Of a stretch of 64,000 nt of DNA, positions 16,790-24,939 are shown in pieces. The stretch comes from Undibacterium hunanense. GTDB lineage: Bacteria; Pseudomonadota; Gammaproteobacteria; Burkholderiales; Burkholderiaceae_D. A program made the position numbers and the translations under genes. Within the stretch, counting starts at the first letter, position 1. Every line of letters begins with the position of its first letter. The notes below the pieces were generated by a model, which saw nothing but the letters and a program-made list of their open reading frames with translations, was not told the DNA's origin and ran no database searches. Location of the stretch: assembly GCF_014284335.1 (NCBI RefSeq), contig NZ_JACOGF010000004.1, positions 124,001 through 188,000 of the forward strand, written 5' to 3'.

Positions 16790-18010
16790 TGTAGTAGTCG
16801 CGATCTGATCTGACAGTTACCCGATTTGAAGACGGCGATTGTCAAATCAAATTCAGTTGTTCAATGTGGTAATTTTATCGCGCCACACCTCCTTTCCGTC
16901 AATCAGTGTTTGCATCGGTGTGCGTCCACAGCACATTTTTCCCTGATGGGTACGCTCATCGTTGTAATACGTCAGCCATTCATCAAGGTCATGCTGCAGT
17001 TCGTCCATGGATCGATATATCTTGCGCCTAAAGGTAACCTGGTAAAACTCTTGCAGTATGGTTTTATGGAAGCGCTCGCAAATACCATTGGTTTGAGGAT
17101 GACGTACCTTGGTTTTGGTGTGTTCAATGTCATTGAGCGCCAGATACAACTGATAATCATGTGTTTCTGGTCGGCCACAATATTCCGTTCCTCGGTCTGT
17201 CAGAACACGGATTAAGCCCATGCCTTGCTCCTCCAGGAAGGGTAATACTTTGTCATTAAGCAAATCTGCTGCGGTGATGGGTGTCTTCGTGGTGTACAGC
17301 TTGGCGGCTGCCCATTTCGAATAGGTATCAACAAAGGTTTGTTGATAAACACGTCCTACACCTTTGATAGTGCCGACATAGAAAGTGTCTTGACTACCAA
17401 GATACCCAGGATGCACGGTTTCTATTTCACCATGAGCGACATCGTCGTCCTGCTTCCTTTCCAGTGCCACAACCTGAGATTCTGTGAGTACTTCGCCCGT
17501 TTCCGCGACATGGCGCTCCAGCGCAGCCAGGCGCTTCCTGAAGGACTCCAGATCACGTCTTAGCCATATTGACCGGACACCAGAAGGAGAAACAAAGATG
17601 CCACGCTTGCGTAGCTCGTTGGAGACACGTACCTGGCCAAAGGCAGGCTGTTCCACAGCAAAGGCAGCGACCGCTGATTCTGTCGCTTCATCGACACGAT
17701 TGCGGAGATTGGGTTTCTTGCGGTTGGCATCAAGTAATGCTTCGACACCGCCTTTATCCACTGCAGATTGATAACGGTAAAACGTATCTCTGGAAAAGCC
17801 CATCACCTTGCAGGCCCTTGATACGTTACCAAGTTCAGTAGCAAGGTTGAGCAGGCCGACCTTGTGTTTAATGACGTTCTGAGAAATACTACTCATGAGG
17901 TTACTCCTTGGCGCTTACGCGCTGGTTTAATAAAGATTCGCACCTCTATCAAACCGGGTAACCTCACCTTTGGCAAGACCTTACTGTCAGATCAAATCGA
18001 AACTACTACA
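16790..18010 (-). mobile_element. IS481-family insertion sequence
   Basis: A single complete transposase is bounded by imperfect 28-bp inverted ends starting TGTAGTAGT (left 16790-16817, right 18010-17983), with 25 of 28 matches and an identical inner TGATCTGACAGT. Ends beginning TGT and the 1221-bp length fit the IS481 group. A subterminal motif GTTACCCG also occurs near both ends. Flanking bases (ATTGACA left, GATGAAA right) do not show a target-site duplication. The right end lies inside the HEPN gene and supplies its last codons and stop. Confidence 0.85.
16853..17896 (-). CDS. IS481-family transposase
   Basis: The 347-residue protein has an N-terminal HTH region (LATELGNVSRACKVMGFSRDTFYRY, about 18-42) and an rve/DDE integrase core from about 150. 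Catalytic Asp positions are visible in FVDTYSKWA (about 188-196) and LTDRGTEYCG (about 233-242), with the Glu further on after the HPQTNG motif. It looks intact with no frameshift, so the element may still be able to move. It is the only gene of the element and runs toward the RNase T2 gene. Confidence 0.92.
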   Translation of the reverse strand: MSSISQNVIKHKVGLLNLATELGNVSRACKVMGFSRDTFYRYQSAVDKGGVEALLDANRKKPNLRNRVDEATESAVAAFAVEQPAFGQVRVSNELRKRGIFVSPSGVRSIWLRRDLESFRKRLAALERHVAETGEVLTESQVVALERKQDDDVAHGEIETVHPGYLGSQDTFYVGTIKGVGRVYQQTFVDTYSKWAAAKLYTTKTPITAADLLNDKVLPFLEEQGMGLIRVLTDRGTEYCGRPETHDYQLYLALNDIEHTKTKVRHPQTNGICERFHKTILQEFYQVTFRRKIYRSMDELQHDLDEWLTYYNDERTHQGKMCCGRTPMQTLIDGKEVWRDKITTLNN

Positions 18011-19455
18011 GATGAAATATCTTCTTGAGCACTCTTCCATTGCACAATACTCGAATCGTTCATGACATTATAATGACTTAAATTTGTCTTGTTAACGTCC
18101 CATTTTAAAACACAAAAAAGTGCTCGCTCTACGGTATATTGCAAATTCTGTCTCGCAATCATTAATGCGCGAATTTGTGTTTCTGGAAATGGGTCTCCGT
18201 GTATCAATTTGTTCCTGATATCTGATAGACCCAAATTACTTCCGCTTTGAAAGATAGGCCATAAGTCATGGAGATTTATTGAATGTTGTTTGCTAAAACC
18301 GTCAAATGCTTCACGAAGTGAAATGCGATTTAATTCATTAAGTTTTTTGTACATGGAGGCCCTTTGCTCGTCTGAAAGAACAGGATCAGGACAATTTTTT
18401 ATCGAGGATTTAAGATGTCCTTTTAGTTTCTCCCATTCGATCTCTTGTAATACAAACTCTAGACTTTCTTTTCTCCTGAAATCTAAAATTAAAGCTTCTA
18501 GTGCGGCAAATAAGCTTAGGAATGCATTCTCTATTGTTTTTGTTTTGGAGGTTACCACGGACTGTAACGCGCTTCGAATTGTTAATTTATTTTCATATTG
18601 CGAAAGCACTGAATAACTCTTTTCAATAAAATCCTGAAAATCCTCATTATCGACTATTTTATCTCGTCCATTTTCTTCATCCTCTATAGTAGGAAAATGA
18701 AAATTACCTCGATAAAATCTTGATTGCGATTTACTATCGTATGTTGTCCAACCGAGCCATACAGTTCTATTTCTGCTTGCAAAAGATGCAATTAGGAGAA
18801 TATCCTCGACTTGCTCTTGAAGCAGATTTCTTATTGCATTCGCATCATTAGCGGCACAGTCCAGCTCGGTGCAAGCAACCAGAAAAGACCATTGAGTAAG
18901 GTTTTTATTTCGATCAATTTTGTTTGCATAATGATTTGCAAACGTGAGTTTCAGGCCGTTCCCTAGCATGAATTCGAAATTTCGGATCACCTTGTAATTT
19001 ATGCTCCCATCGTACGATCTTGTTGGCAAGCTGATAGGTGTCAAAGTCTTATTTGGGCTGATCCAAAGAACTAATTTTGTTTTTTGTTTTTTAGATTTTT
19101 TTTGAAAATATTGAATTACATGCAAATTCTGAGGTTCTCCCTCTAAAGTTGTTTCACTGACTTCATGACCCCAATGTTTTGTCACAACATTTGAAAAATG
19201 AACTTCAGGAGCATATATGACTAAGTCAGGTTTTTGGTTTGATGTAGGACTGCTTGCTTTTAATTCAGTTTTTCCAAAGTGAAAAATTTTCTCACCATTT
19301 CTTGTGTCTGGCTTGAGTACTAAGTAAGGCTTTTCATAAATTCGTTCGGGTAAGTAAATCTTACATGGAACATCTCTGATTTCCCCTTTTTTTGACGACA
19401 AGGTGGCTTTAACAAAGTAGCTTTCATCATGGTTGAGGTTATGTTTGGATGTCAA
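17992..19455 (-). CDS. HEPN-domain protein, ApeA-like candidate anti-phage RNase, 3' end cut by IS481
   Basis: The 487-residue protein is much more AT-rich and lysine/asparagine-rich than its neighbours, a sign of transfer. Residues 1-260 form a beta-rich N-terminal region of the kind seen in ApeA proteins. A C-terminal helical domain from about 305 starts with FAALEALILDFRRKES and carries the HEPN ribonuclease signature R-x4-H as RNKLIH (414-419). ApeA-type HEPN proteins act in abortive infection by cutting RNA after phage sensing; I assign this by motif and layout, not by search. The last five residues (VVVSI) and the TGA at 17994-17992 come from the IS end, so the native C-terminus is missing. 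The HEPN motif survives. The start is a TTG at 19455 with AAAGGA seven bases upstream; an out-of-frame ATG lies between. The gene lies 225 bp beyond the 3' end of tRNA-Gly. Confidence 0.65.
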   Translation of the reverse strand: MTSKHNLNHDESYFVKATLSSKKGEIRDVPCKIYLPERIYEKPYLVLKPDTRNGEKIFHFGKTELKASSPTSNQKPDLVIYAPEVHFSNVVTKHWGHEVSETTLEGEPQNLHVIQYFQKKSKKQKTKLVLWISPNKTLTPISLPTRSYDGSINYKVIRNFEFMLGNGLKLTFANHYANKIDRNKNLTQWSFLVACTELDCAANDANAIRNLLQEQVEDILLIASFASRNRTVWLGWTTYDSKSQSRFYRGNFHFPTIEDEENGRDKIVDNEDFQDFIEKSYSVLSQYENKLTIRSALQSVVTSKTKTIENAFLSLFAALEALILDFRRKESLEFVLQEIEWEKLKGHLKSSIKNCPDPVLSDEQRASMYKKLNELNRISLREAFDGFSKQHSINLHDLWPIFQSGSNLGLSDIRNKLIHGDPFPETQIRALMIARQNLQYTVERALFCVLKWDVNKTNLSHYNVMNDSSIVQWKSAQEDISSVVVSI

Positions 19456-19679
19456 TTGTCATTCCTTTATTGAAGAATTTATTAATTTTGAAAAATGACA
19501 TGCTAGGATGAATTTTTATCTATTCTACTCAGTCTGGCACTAAATAATATTTGCAGTACAAGTTCACATTGGAGCGCTGTCTATTGAATATTCTCAATAA
19601 TTATTATGAGAATTGTGGAAGTTTTCATGAATTGCGAAAATGTTGACTTGAGTAATTTTAACTAAGTACTTAGTTTCAT

Positions 19680-19753
19680 TGGAGCGGGTGAAGGGAATCG
19701 AACCCTCGTATGAAGCTTGGGAAGCTGCCGTTCTGCCATTAAACTACACCCGC
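19680..19753 (-). tRNA. tRNA-Gly, anticodon CCC
   Basis: The minus strand folds into a full cloverleaf: 7-bp acceptor GCGGGTG/CACCCGC, D-arm with AATGG loop, anticodon loop TTCCCAA, T-arm GAGGG-TTCGATT-CCCTT and an encoded CCA end. It closely resembles E. coli glyU. The anticodon stem (GCAGC/GCTTC) contains a C28-U42 mismatch where a C-G pair would be expected. Its 3' end faces the HEPN gene and IS element, a typical side for island insertion. Confidence 0.93.
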
Positions 19754-19963
19754 ACACCTAAGCAAATTACTGGTTTATTCTAGCAGGAATTTTGGTGCTA
19801 TTGCGGCACGCATAGTGACTGTTTCCCACGGTCATGTCTTTGCACGATGGGGCATGTGAATGCCTTCCAGTCAGTAGTGAAACAATTTCTCGCTGCATAT
19901 GATAAATTCTGAGTTCGTATTGATTTTCATATCGCTTTCCTGTCGACTTTTACTACTTGAGAA

Positions 19964-20425
19964 ATGACTGCTAACACTCCCACCACTGCGACCGTTACTG
20001 CCACTACTGCCGCCACTTATCAGACGCTGTCCGCCATCCCTGATGTTGCTACCTACCGCCATTTACGCGCTGTTGCTGGTCTTAGCCCCAAAACGCAGGA
20101 AGCTGCCGAACGCGGTTTGCCGGGTAGCATGTTTGCCGTGCAGATACTGCAAGGTGATACGGTGGTGGGTATGGGGCGACTGATTGGTGATGGGGGCTGC
20201 TTTTATCAGGTCGTGGATATTGCTGTCTTGCCCGAGCATCAGGGGCGAGGTTTGGGTAAGATGATCATGCACGAGATCATGCAGCATATCGATCAGCATT
20301 TGCCGGACAGTGCCTATGTCAGCCTGATTGCAGACGGGCAAGCGCAAGACCTGTATGCGCAGTTTGGCTTCAAACATACGGCACCACGTTCGGTCGGCAT
20401 GGCGATCAGGGTCGCACGTACATAA
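19964..20425 (+). CDS. GNAT family N-acetyltransferase
   Basis: This 153-residue protein is a single GNAT domain with the acetyl-CoA binding loop QGRGLG (93-98) after the VVDIAVLPEH strand, and the closing LYAQFGFKHT motif near 131. The N-terminus is a low-complexity run of Thr and Ala (residues 2-17) that is probably disordered. The substrate is unknown. It heads a group of four small same-direction genes ending at 21988 that may be co-transcribed. Confidence 0.88.
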   Translation: MTANTPTTATVTATTAATYQTLSAIPDVATYRHLRAVAGLSPKTQEAAERGLPGSMFAVQILQGDTVVGMGRLIGDGGCFYQVVDIAVLPEHQGRGLGKMIMHEIMQHIDQHLPDSAYVSLIADGQAQDLYAQFGFKHTAPRSVGMAIRVART

Positions 20426-20466
20426 GACGACGCTCTTTTCATATCAATAAACTTAGTTTGAATTCT

Positions 20467-21060
20467 ATGAACTCTATGAAAAATTTTTTGGCAAGCACGA
20501 CCTATATTGATTGGGAACACCCGGCTGTATTGCGCCAGGCGCAGCTATTGGCAGAGGGCAGCCAGGATGCGGAAGAGATTGCCAGTCGCTGTTTTCATTT
20601 TGTCCGTGACCAGATCCGGCATAGCTGGGATTATCGCCAGAATCCGGTAACTTGCAAGGCATCAGATGTACTGGAACACGGTACTGGCTATTGCTATGCC
20701 AAAAGTCATTTATTGGCGGCACTGCTCAGAGCAAATCAGATACCTGCCGGTCTTTGCTATCAGCGTTTGACGGTCACTGAAGAGCCGCCGTATTGCCTGC
20801 ATGGTCTTAATGCAGTGTATCTGCCGGTGCATGGCTGGTACCGGATAGATGCGCGCGGCAACAAGCCAGGCGTCGATGCCGCTTTTTGCCCACCTGTCGA
20901 ACAACTGGCATTTGCCATTGTCAGAGACGGTGAAAAAGATTTCGAGCACATCTGGGATGCTCCGCATCCTGCTGTACTGAAATCCTTGACGAGCTGTGCC
21001 ACAGTAGAGCAGGTTATCGAAAACCTGCCTGATATCGAACCCGGCACCGAACTGCAATAG
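20467..21060 (+). CDS. Transglutaminase-like superfamily protein
   Basis: The 197-residue protein has the papain-like transglutaminase core: Cys76 in GTGYCYAKSHLLAALLRA, His112 in CLHGLNAVYL and Asp128 in YRIDARG, the expected Cys-His-Asp triad. Bacterial members are usually proteases or amidases acting on peptides rather than cross-linking enzymes; the substrate is unknown. Two in-frame ATGs (20467, 20476) and a TTG at 20458 compete as starts; none has a strong ribosome site. No signal peptide is seen, so the protein is cytoplasmic. Confidence 0.85.
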   Translation: MNSMKNFLASTTYIDWEHPAVLRQAQLLAEGSQDAEEIASRCFHFVRDQIRHSWDYRQNPVTCKASDVLEHGTGYCYAKSHLLAALLRANQIPAGLCYQRLTVTEEPPYCLHGLNAVYLPVHGWYRIDARGNKPGVDAAFCPPVEQLAFAIVRDGEKDFEHIWDAPHPAVLKSLTSCATVEQVIENLPDIEPGTELQ

Positions 21061-21105
21061 CAGACGGCTCATCAATCATTATTGAATTACGGACGGATTA
21101 CAGAC

Positions 21106-21477
21106 ATGACACGTATTTATCCCTCACCCGAAGTCGTGGTGCAGCGTCAGTTGGATGCCTACAATGCCCGCGATGTTGATGCCATCATGAAAACCTATGC
21201 GGCGCATGCCCAGCAGTTTGAATTTCCGGGCAAGTTGCTTGCCAGTGGTCATGCTGAAATTCGTGCACGCATGGTAATACGTTTCCAGGAAACCAATCTG
21301 CATGCAAAGCTGGTCAGGCGTGAAGTGATAGGCAATATCGTCATTGATTATGAAGATATTGCCCGTACCTTTCCGGAAGGTACAGGCCGCATAGAGATGA
21401 TCGCCATCTATGAAGTGAAAGAAGGCTTGATACAAAGCGCATCCATTGCCATTGGGGCCAAGACGCTGGATAGCTAA
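21106..21477 (+). CDS. SnoaL/NTF2-like domain protein
   Basis: The 123-residue protein has the pattern of the NTF2-like (SnoaL) fold: VVQRQLDAYNARDVDAIMKTYA near the start, a central strand with FPGKLLASGHAEIRARM, then alternating strands ending in IEMIAIYEVKEGLIQSASI. This fold serves as small-molecule binding pocket or isomerase; no catalytic residues can be assigned. ATG at 21106 is preferred over an upstream TTG at 21082, with GGACGGA about 10 bp before it. Confidence 0.82.
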   Translation: MTRIYPSPEVVVQRQLDAYNARDVDAIMKTYAAHAQQFEFPGKLLASGHAEIRARMVIRFQETNLHAKLVRREVIGNIVIDYEDIARTFPEGTGRIEMIAIYEVKEGLIQSASIAIGAKTLDS

Positions 21478-21544
21478 CTTGTTAGACAGGCTTGCAGGCA
21501 TAAGCTGTAAAATGGCAGGATCCCCTATTTATCTTTGAATCGCC

Positions 21545-21988
21545 ATGGCACGCCTGCAACTGCATTTCCCCGAAGACCAGTACTATTATTCAACCCAACT
21601 GACGGTGCGTGTTACTGACATCAATGGCGCCAATCATCTGGGCAATGATTCGATGATTTCCATGATTTCAGAAGCCCGTGCGCGTTTCCTGTATGAATTC
21701 GGCATACGCGAAACGGCGGTCACCGGCAGCGGTATTATCGTGACGGACCTGGCAACCACCTATAAGGCGGAAGCCCACGCGCGTGACCAGTTGCTGTTTG
21801 AAGTCGGCGTCATGGATTTCAATCAGTATGGCGGCGATATCACTTTCCGCATTACCCGTCCGGCAGACCAGAAACTGATCGCCATGGCGAAATCAGGCTT
21901 TGTATTTTTCGATTACCGTGCCGGTCGTGTGGTGGAAATGCCGGAAGATTTCAGGGCGAAATTTGCCAGAGTCAATTACCTGGCGTAA
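21545..21988 (+). CDS. Hotdog-fold thioesterase family protein
   Basis: The 147-residue protein fits the acyl-CoA thioesterase hotdog fold: VRVTDINGANHLGNDSMISMISEARARFLYEFG (about 20-55) corresponds to the first strand and central helix, with the Asp-x-x-x-x-x-His arrangement (D26, H31) used by 4HBT-type enzymes. The following strands contain GIIVTDLATTYKAEA. Likely hydrolyses an acyl-CoA, substrate unknown. It is the last gene of the small same-direction group that begins at 19964. Confidence 0.85.
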   Translation: MARLQLHFPEDQYYYSTQLTVRVTDINGANHLGNDSMISMISEARARFLYEFGIRETAVTGSGIIVTDLATTYKAEAHARDQLLFEVGVMDFNQYGGDITFRITRPADQKLIAMAKSGFVFFDYRAGRVVEMPEDFRAKFARVNYLA

Positions 21989-22021
21989 GCAAGGTCGGGC
22001 TGGCTTATTTGTTCAGCTCAT

Positions 22022-22046
22022 TTTTGTAACTTAGTTTTGTAACTTA
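22022..22046. repeat. 12-bp direct repeat, two copies
   Basis: TTTTGTAACTTA occurs at 22022-22033 and 22035-22046. The second copy contains the stop codon of the small minus-strand gene at 22044. Probably a small slippage duplication. Confidence 0.6.
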
Positions 22047-22262
22047 TTTTTCTGGAAATTTTTTACTGATCGCATCCTGGCAAGCCGTGTACCAGCGCCA
22101 GCGGGTGCGCATTAATGCGTACAGCATTTGATATTTCTCTTCTTCCGTGCTGCTGCGCTGGCTTTGTTCAGACAGCTGTACAAAACGCAATGAGATCACA
22201 TTCGGGTTTGCTGCTTCTTTGGTCAGTTGAATTTCCCGTTGCAGATAGTGTTTTAGCTTCAT
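22044..22262 (-). CDS. Small conserved-looking protein of unknown function
   Basis: The 72-residue product (starting MKLKHYLQREIQL) is charged, helical and has a tryptophan/arginine-rich patch (MRTRWRWYTA) near the middle of its second half. I recognise no family. ATG at 22262 is preferred over GTG at 22280. It lies 49 bp after the solute-binding protein gene on the same strand and may be the last gene of that transcript. Confidence 0.5.
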   Translation of the reverse strand: MKLKHYLQREIQLTKEAANPNVISLRFVQLSEQSQRSSTEEEKYQMLYALMRTRWRWYTACQDAISKKFPEK

Positions 22263-22311
22263 AGTGTTTTGCCTGATCACTGTGCTTCATAGAGGCAGAT
22301 GCCGGATCAAT

Positions 22312-23223
22312 TCATTGTGGCAGGTCGGCCACATCATCAACAGGAAACCGGATGGAAGAGCGCAGCAGATGTCCCATGGGCATGTTGAGATTGATCGCCT
22401 GTGGCGGGATAGGGCGCTGAAACCATTTTTCGTAAATCGCATGAATTTCACCATCCAGCATAAGGCGGCTTAGTTCCCGGTTCACTATCTGTTTGAAGGC
22501 GGGGTCATTCTTGCGGATGACGATGGCATACGGCTCCGTCGACAGCGAATCACCTGTTATCTGGAAATCCGCAGGATTTTTAGCCGATGCTTTCAGGCCG
22601 TACAGCAGGACATCATCCATGGCGAAGGCGGCTGCCACGCGCTGTTCCACCATGCTGAAACCTTCTGCATGGTCCTTGCTTTCCAGCAGTTTCAAATTAA
22701 GCGAACGAATCTGCCCACGATCAGCCAGTGTTTTGGCATTGGTCGTTCCTTTGGTGGTGACGACGGTCTTGTCGCGCAGGTCTGACCAGTTCTTGATGCC
22801 TGAATCTGTTCTGACCACCATTTTTGCACTGGCAATAAAATACGCAATACTGAAATCAACCTGTCGCTTGCGCTCTGCTGTATTGGTGGTGGAACCGCAT
22901 TCCATGTCTGCGTCGCCACCGGCAATCAACTGTAAACGGTTGGCCGGTGTGACCGGCATATATCTGACAGCCAGCGCTGGCAGTTTCAATTCACGCCTGA
23001 CCGCTTCCACTACTTTCATACACAGGTCAATGGCATAGCCCACTGCTTGTTGATGACCATCCAGATACGAAAAGGGTATGGATGATTCGCGGTGCGCAAT
23101 GATGATGGTTTTTCGTTCGCGTATCGTACTCAGCGTATCCGTGGCATGCGCCATGACCGGAAGTACAGATACAATCAGCATACATACAAGCAGGATAGCA
23201 GTCTTGCGGGCAAGAGTAGACAC
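22312..23223 (-). CDS. Periplasmic glutamate/aspartate-type solute-binding protein
   Basis: The 303-residue protein has a signal peptide (cleavage near HA-T, residue 27), then the family 3 binding-protein pattern: LSTIRERKTIIIAHRESSIPFSYLD, VGYAIDLCMKVV and the DADMECGSTTNT stretch, which is typical of GltI-like glutamate/aspartate binding proteins. GltI-type proteins deliver L-Glu/L-Asp to an ABC permease; none is encoded nearby. It lies 23 bp after the Asp/Glu racemase gene on the same strand, which supports an acidic amino acid ligand. Confidence 0.87.
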   Translation of the reverse strand: MSTLARKTAILLVCMLIVSVLPVMAHATDTLSTIRERKTIIIAHRESSIPFSYLDGHQQAVGYAIDLCMKVVEAVRRELKLPALAVRYMPVTPANRLQLIAGGDADMECGSTTNTAERKRQVDFSIAYFIASAKMVVRTDSGIKNWSDLRDKTVVTTKGTTNAKTLADRGQIRSLNLKLLESKDHAEGFSMVEQRVAAAFAMDDVLLYGLKASAKNPADFQITGDSLSTEPYAIVIRKNDPAFKQIVNRELSRLMLDGEIHAIYEKWFQRPIPPQAINLNMPMGHLLRSSIRFPVDDVADLPQ

Positions 23224-23246
23224 AAAATATCTCCGTCAATGAACTG

Positions 23247-24734
23247 TCATGACACCAGCATTACTGAGCCATGTTGCTGGCTGCTGATGTCGGAGCGGGC
23301 TACACAACTGCGCGCAAGTATGGTGGTGGGGTCCAACAGGGCAATGTGTGATCCCGCCACTGGAAAAGCCAGGTCCTGCTTCAACAGCAAGGGCAGTTCC
23401 GTGCAGCCAAGCACGATGACTGTGGCACCTCTTTGTACCAGGTGTAACAAGGCAGCCATCAAATCGTCCCGGCATGTACCATCGGTGTAGCCAGCCTTGA
23501 TACCTTCCTCGCCGTAGATGGCATGCATGACTCTGGCCTGATGGATGTCATCAGGTACCAGCAACTCGAAAGCCTGTCCATCTGCCGCTTCGTGATAGAC
23601 GCGACTGGCTATGGTGCCCGACGTGGCCAGCAAGCCCACTTTGACTCCCGCTGCAAATTGTTGACGGATGTAGGCTACGGTTTCGTCCAGCATGTTGACG
23701 ATCGGTATAGCCAGATGGGCCTGGATTCTTTTGACATAGGCATGGGCCGTATTGCAGGGAATGGCGATGAGTGCCGCATCGTTGTCTTCCAGACGCTTGC
23801 AGGCTGCATAAAGGGCAATGGTGGGATCTTCGCCATCGCCAATCAGATTGGCGGTTCTATCCGGTATTTTTGGGTTGTGCTCAACAATAATCTTGATATG
23901 ATCCTGATCGCGTGATGCACTGGTGTTGTGGATGATTTTGTTCATGAAATCAACCGTGGCCGCAGGCCCCACTCCACCGACCACGCCAATCTTGAAGCTG
24001 CGGGGGAGAGGCTTTTCCCTGTTTCTCAATGCATAATCGACATAGACCTGATTGGTGTCAACAATGGGAATGCCACGGCTGCGCAGTAGATCTGCCACGA
24101 TGGCAATGTCGGTAGCGCCAGACACGATGACATCCGCACCACGGTCCAGTAAATGCACACAAGCCTGGTGCAAGAGATCAACCGCTGCTCCACGCAAATT
24201 GCCGGCCTTGATGCCCTGATCGCCATAAATGGCATGCATGACGCAATCGGTTTGAATGGCATCGTCCGGATAGCTCAGGGTAATGTCACCGCCTGAAAAT
24301 GTGTTTTCAAACAGCTTTTTGCTTTTCACATAATCAGATGCCAGAACACCAATATGGCAGGCACCTGCAAACTGTTCTTTCAGATGAAAGCGCAAGGCAT
24401 CCATGATGCTGACGATGGGTGTTGTTATTTCTGTCTGCAGTTCCCGGATGAAGGTATGGCTGATAAAGCAGGGCACCAACACACTTTCGACATGGTGTTT
24501 TTCAAACTGCCTGATCATATCGAAAATGTATAATTTTCTTGCATTAAGATTGGGTTTTTCGCCACCCGAATTTTCATTGCCATCAAAGGGATGTTGTTCG
24601 AAAAATAATTCATAATCTTCGGAAATACCTTCCCTGGCCAGGCTTCTGACAAGCTTGAAATAAACGTCCACGCCTGCCAGTGCACCTAAGCCACCTATGA
24701 TGCCCAGACGGGTCTTGGGATGTTGTGTGATCAT
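23247..24734 (-). CDS. Tandem-domain aspartate/glutamate racemase family protein
   Basis: The 495-residue protein is two racemase domains in series (about 8-240 and 247-485); usual members have one of about 230 residues. The second domain has both catalytic cysteines, Cys327 in IPCNTAH and Cys444 in LGCTELP, so it should interconvert D- and L-aspartate (or glutamate) without PLP. In the first domain Cys89 is kept (VPCFISH) but the second cysteine is replaced by Ala207 (SGATD), so it is probably inactive or altered. The N-terminus LGIIGGLGALAG and the middle IGVVGGVGPAAT are the two domain starts. ATG at 24734 with GAGAA upstream is chosen. The gene is divergent from the LysR regulator, with 205 bp between. 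Confidence 0.88.
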   Translation of the reverse strand: MITQHPKTRLGIIGGLGALAGVDVYFKLVRSLAREGISEDYELFFEQHPFDGNENSGGEKPNLNARKLYIFDMIRQFEKHHVESVLVPCFISHTFIRELQTEITTPIVSIMDALRFHLKEQFAGACHIGVLASDYVKSKKLFENTFSGGDITLSYPDDAIQTDCVMHAIYGDQGIKAGNLRGAAVDLLHQACVHLLDRGADVIVSGATDIAIVADLLRSRGIPIVDTNQVYVDYALRNREKPLPRSFKIGVVGGVGPAATVDFMNKIIHNTSASRDQDHIKIIVEHNPKIPDRTANLIGDGEDPTIALYAACKRLEDNDAALIAIPCNTAHAYVKRIQAHLAIPIVNMLDETVAYIRQQFAAGVKVGLLATSGTIASRVYHEAADGQAFELLVPDDIHQARVMHAIYGEEGIKAGYTDGTCRDDLMAALLHLVQRGATVIVLGCTELPLLLKQDLAFPVAGSHIALLDPTTILARSCVARSDISSQQHGSVMLVS

Positions 24735-24819
24735 GAAATTCTCGTTCGCCAATGTATAGCGCCAAAGATAACTCAGCCGGGCCAAAAGATTATGCAAATT
24801 CGGTCTAGCTTTATGTCAT

Positions 24820-24863
24820 TGCCACATAGATGGGTTTGTGGCATCGCATTCGGAAGCAATGCG
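24820..24863. promoter_or_regulatory. Two inverted repeats in the racemase/LysR divergent region
   Basis: TGCCACA-N10-TGTGGCA (24820-24843) and CGCATT-N7-AATGCG (24845-24863) lie side by side. LysR regulators usually bind T-N11-A dyads in the divergent promoter of their own gene and its target; either repeat could serve. Confidence 0.5.
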
Positions 24864-24939
24864 GATATACAATGACCGGGCGGTATAGTGACTGCCGTGT
24901 GTTGAGTGATTGAATAACAGGGACACGACAGGAAAACAA

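Noticed and set aside
19680-19753. Complete tRNA-bounded genomic island with an att duplication
   Set aside because: I looked for a second copy of the tRNA 3' end to the left of the HEPN gene and IS element and found none, and there is no integrase.
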